Shown: positions 62,040-64,000 of the stretch, piece after piece
Numbering within the stretch: position 1 is the first letter of the stretch
How the letters are laid out: the number at the start of each line of letters is the position of its first letter
Assembly: GCF_040256645.1 (NCBI RefSeq)
Contig: NZ_CP158281.1
Coordinates: 434,001-498,000, forward strand
Origin: Brevibacterium sp. CBA3109
GTDB taxonomy: Bacteria; Actinomycetota; Actinomycetes; Actinomycetales; Brevibacteriaceae
Direction: 5' to 3'
Length of the DNA stretch: 64,000 bases
Program-made: the position numbers and the translations under genes
The notes under the pieces: model-generated
The model's input: only the letters and a program-made list of their open reading frames with translations
Told to the model about the DNA's origin: nothing
Databases searched by the model: none

Positions 62040-62501
62040 ATGACACAGCCCATCGGCAACCCATCACACATCGGAAACCTCGACGCCACACAGCTGGGCC
62101 CACAGCCGACCTACCTGCCCGAGGACCACGCCGACGTGGAGGCGAAGAAGCGCCTCGACGCCGGCGAAGAACCGATCGACATCGCCGCCAGTCTGCCTGC
62201 CTCGTCACTGGCCTGGGCGATCCTGGCCGATGAAGCTCACGGTGAGGGCCGCCTCGTCGACTCATACGCCTATGCTCGCGTCGGCTACCACCGTGGCCTC
62301 GATTCCCTGCGCGCCGCCGGGTGGCGCGGTGCCGGACCAATCCCGTGGAAGCACGAGATCAACCGCGGATTCCTGCGCGCGCTCAACGCCCTGGGCCGCG
62401 CCGCCGGTGCGATCGGCGAGGGTGAAGAGGCTGCTCGGATCGAAGAGTTCCTGCGCTCGTCCGATCCCGCTGCCATCGACGCTATCGCTGCGGGGGAGTA
62501 G
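62040..62501 (+). CDS. DUF3151 family protein
   Basis: A 153-residue cytoplasmic protein of an actinobacterial family of unknown function. LGPQPTYLPEDHADVEAKKR, SSLAWAILADEAHGEGRLVD and RVGYHRGLDSLRAAGWRGAG with GPIPWKHEINRGFLRAL are its conserved blocks. AGGAGATGAC precedes ATG 62040. It belongs to the conserved core of high-GC Gram-positives, supporting the taxonomic reading. Confidence 0.88.
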   Translation: MTQPIGNPSHIGNLDATQLGPQPTYLPEDHADVEAKKRLDAGEEPIDIAASLPASSLAWAILADEAHGEGRLVDSYAYARVGYHRGLDSLRAAGWRGAGPIPWKHEINRGFLRALNALGRAAGAIGEGEEAARIEEFLRSSDPAAIDAIAAGE

Positions 62502-62528
62502 GGGCGTCGAAAACGCAGCCTTGAGCCG

Positions 62529-64000
62529 TCACTGATCCGGTGTCGGCTCGGGTGAGGCTTCGTCCTGTGCCCGCTTCACTGCCCGCTCCTGTGCCGCCTT
62601 GACGTCTATGGCTCTGCGCCTCTGGACTGACATGCTCTTCTCACCTGACGAGGTGAGATCCTCCCGATCGGGCCCCTTGGGTTGGATCGTGCCAGGAGCC
62701 AGCGTGCGCAGTACGTCGTCGGCGGTGAGGATCTCGTAGGAGTCGGTGTGGTCCACGTACCAATCGGTGAGGTCCGGATCCTGGCTGTTCAGCCAGGCGC
62801 CGGCACCTTCGTTCTTCGCCACTTCACTTGAGTCGAAGACGAAGTCATCACCGTAGTCGGCGATGCCGAGTCTGACACCCTGGGCGATCGCGGCACGCGC
62901 GTACTTGCGGCGCAGCATATACGGATCGGTCTTGAGATCTTTCGCCCACGCGACCATGATGCCCATGACGACGAAGGCGAATGGCAGTGCGGACACCACC
63001 ATGATGGACTGCAGCCCCGACAAAGCGTCTTGGCCCCCGGCAAGGAGCAGAGACACAGCGGTCAGGCCCAACAGCAGACCCCAGACGATCGTGACCCATG
63101 CCGTTGGTTCCGGTTTGCCTCGCTGGGACATCGACCCCATGACGATGGAGGCCGAGTCCGCTGAGGTGACGAAGAAGATGATGATCGAGATCATCGCCAG
63201 GACCGGAGTGACGGCGCCGAACGGCAGATTGCCCAGCAGGTTGAACAGCATCGCCTCTGCGGAGCCTCCGACCCCGACATCCGTTCCGTTCATGTCCATC
63301 CACATCGACGTTCCGCCGAAGATGCAGAACCACAGGAAGCACACAATCGACGGAACGATGATGACGACGGTGACGAACTCGCGCAGGGTTCGGCCGCGCG
63401 AGATCTTGGCGATGAACATGCCGACGAACGGCGTCCATGAGACCCACCAGGCCCAGTAGTAGGTGGTCCACGAAGACATGAAATCGGCGGTCTCGGGGCC
63501 CTGGTTCGGGTTTCGTGCGAGCATCGTCCCCAGGTCTCGCACGAAGTCGGCTGCGGCGGCGGGGATGAAGTTCAGCAAGAAGATCGTCGGCCCGACCACG
63601 AACATGAAAAGGGCGAGAAGCCCGGCGAGAACCATGTTGATGTTCGACAGCATGCGGATTCCGCGCTTGATGCCTGAAACCGCTGAGATGATGAAGAGAA
63701 CCGTGAGGATCGACATCGTCGCCACCAAGAAGGTATTGCCGACCTCCCCGATGCCGGTGACGAACTCGACGCCTCGTCCGATCTGCAGAGCGCCGATCCC
63801 CAGAGAAACCGCGGTGCCGAACAGTGTGACGACGATGGCGAATATATCGATGAAGGCACCGATCGGCCCGTCTGTCTTCGACCCGAAGATCGGTTGGAAG
63901 ATCGCCGAGATCAAAGGTCGACGGCCCTTCCGATAGGCGCTGTAGGCAATCGCACCGCCGACCAGTGCATAGAATGCCCAGGCGATCGGCCCCCAATGGA
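62529..64000 (-). CDS. BCCT family betaine/carnitine/choline transporter, 5' end outside window
   Basis: The gene runs off the right edge; about 490 C-terminal residues are seen, with about nine helices. WAFYALVGGAIAYSAYRKGR, IGALQIGRGVEFVTGIGEVG and SSWTTYYWAWWVSWTPFVGM (the W-rich BCCT signature) with FIAKISRGRTLREFV are diagnostic. The cytoplasmic tail from ~62800 is long and charged (KRAQDEASPEPTPDQ at the end), as in osmotically regulated BetP-like carriers. It imports compatible solutes with sodium or protons. Confidence 0.92.
   Translation of the reverse strand, partial: HWGPIAWAFYALVGGAIAYSAYRKGRRPLISAIFQPIFGSKTDGPIGAFIDIFAIVVTLFGTAVSLGIGALQIGRGVEFVTGIGEVGNTFLVATMSILTVLFIISAVSGIKRGIRMLSNINMVLAGLLALFMFVVGPTIFLLNFIPAAAADFVRDLGTMLARNPNQGPETADFMSSWTTYYWAWWVSWTPFVGMFIAKISRGRTLREFVTVVIIVPSIVCFLWFCIFGGTSMWMDMNGTDVGVGGSAEAMLFNLLGNLPFGAVTPVLAMISIIIFFVTSADSASIVMGSMSQRGKPEPTAWVTIVWGLLLGLTAVSLLLAGGQDALSGLQSIMVVSALPFAFVVMGIMVAWAKDLKTDPYMLRRKYARAAIAQGVRLGIADYGDDFVFDSSEVAKNEGAGAWLNSQDPDLTDWYVDHTDSYEILTADDVLRTLAPGTIQPKGPDREDLTSSGEKSMSVQRRRAIDVKAAQERAVKRAQDEASPEPTPDQ

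Noticed and set aside
62848..63996. 382-codon minus-strand frame
   Set aside because: Same strand as the BCCT transporter but out of frame; the in-frame product has the BCCT signature.
1..64000. CRISPR arrays, insertion sequences, tRNA or rRNA genes
   Set aside because: No regularly spaced repeats, transposase-like proteins, cloverleaf-shaped sequences or rRNA motifs were recognised by eye; a covariance-model scan would be needed to be sure for tRNA.

Overview
The window is GC-rich DNA from a high-GC Gram-positive bacterium (Actinomycetota). Gene content and protein style (DUF3151 protein, AbiE-type toxin-antitoxin pair, Dps, Ohr/OhrR, many acyl-CoA catabolic operons with TetR/IclR/GntR/LysR regulators, BCCT and MHS transporters) fit a Brevibacterium-like organism; this assignment is from memory and unverified. 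No rRNA, tRNA, CRISPR array, insertion sequence or phage gene was recognised.

Layout. 1-2.1 kb: 3' end of a dps gene, a MarR remnant, a YflT-type stress protein and a TetR regulator. 2.1-7.2 kb: a four-helix membrane protein followed by a wreckage zone: acyl-CoA dehydrogenase stump, dctA stump on the other strand, a decayed sensor kinase/response regulator pair of the CitA/DctS type and a broken MpaB-type oxygenase. 7.2-9.5 kb: OhrR-like MarR regulator divergent from an aldehyde (succinate-semialdehyde type) dehydrogenase. 9.8-10.9 kb: a second decayed copy of the same two-component system, its response regulator still intact. 11.1-12.5 kb: AbiEi antitoxin with a broken AbiEii toxin. 12.6-22.8 kb: a coherent acyl-CoA catabolic cluster (acyl-CoA ligase, three oxidoreductases, phosphotriesterase-like hydrolase, MaoC hydratase, acyl-CoA dehydrogenase plus aminoglycoside-phosphotransferase-like kinase, TetR, alpha/beta hydrolase), three of whose promoters share a 22-bp palindrome. 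22.8-30.9 kb: histidine phosphatase, LysR, two-subunit CoA-transferase, a reductase with an early stop, MHS and DHA2 transporters. 30.9-38.5 kb: YeiE-like LysR with YeiH, universal stress protein, FUSC protein, full-length Dps, a damaged two-gene FHA locus, SRPBCC protein, AI-2E family permease. 38.9-41.3 kb: malic enzyme, Ohr and OhrR. 41.5-47.4 kb: acyl-CoA operon (crotonase, CaiB-type CoA-transferase, two acyl-CoA dehydrogenases), IclR, and a TRAP transporter scar. 47.5-55.3 kb: SPFH protein, TetR, then a beta-oxidation operon (CoA-transferase, acyl-CoA ligase, thiolase, crotonase stump, acyl-CoA dehydrogenase, SDR). 55.4-57.6 kb: FadR-type GntR, NagB, NanE and NagB remnants. 57.8-59.6 kb: the most novel-looking locus, two tandem secreted precursors with identical six-cysteine C-terminal modules plus a 64-residue membrane protein, resembling a halocin-C8-like bacteriocin/immunity operon. 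60-64 kb: glycosyltransferase, membrane-anchored hypothetical protein, DUF3151 protein and the 3' part of a BCCT transporter.

Two themes stand out. First, the window is dominated by regulated acyl-CoA catabolism; the 12.6-22.8 kb cluster has the parts list of a 4-hydroxyacid/gamma-lactone pathway (LvaACDE/ACAD10-like). Second, it is unusually rich in broken genes (about fifteen remnants, nonsense codons, homopolymer indels and deletion scars), suggesting either recent genome decay or, for the homopolymer cases, sequencing error.
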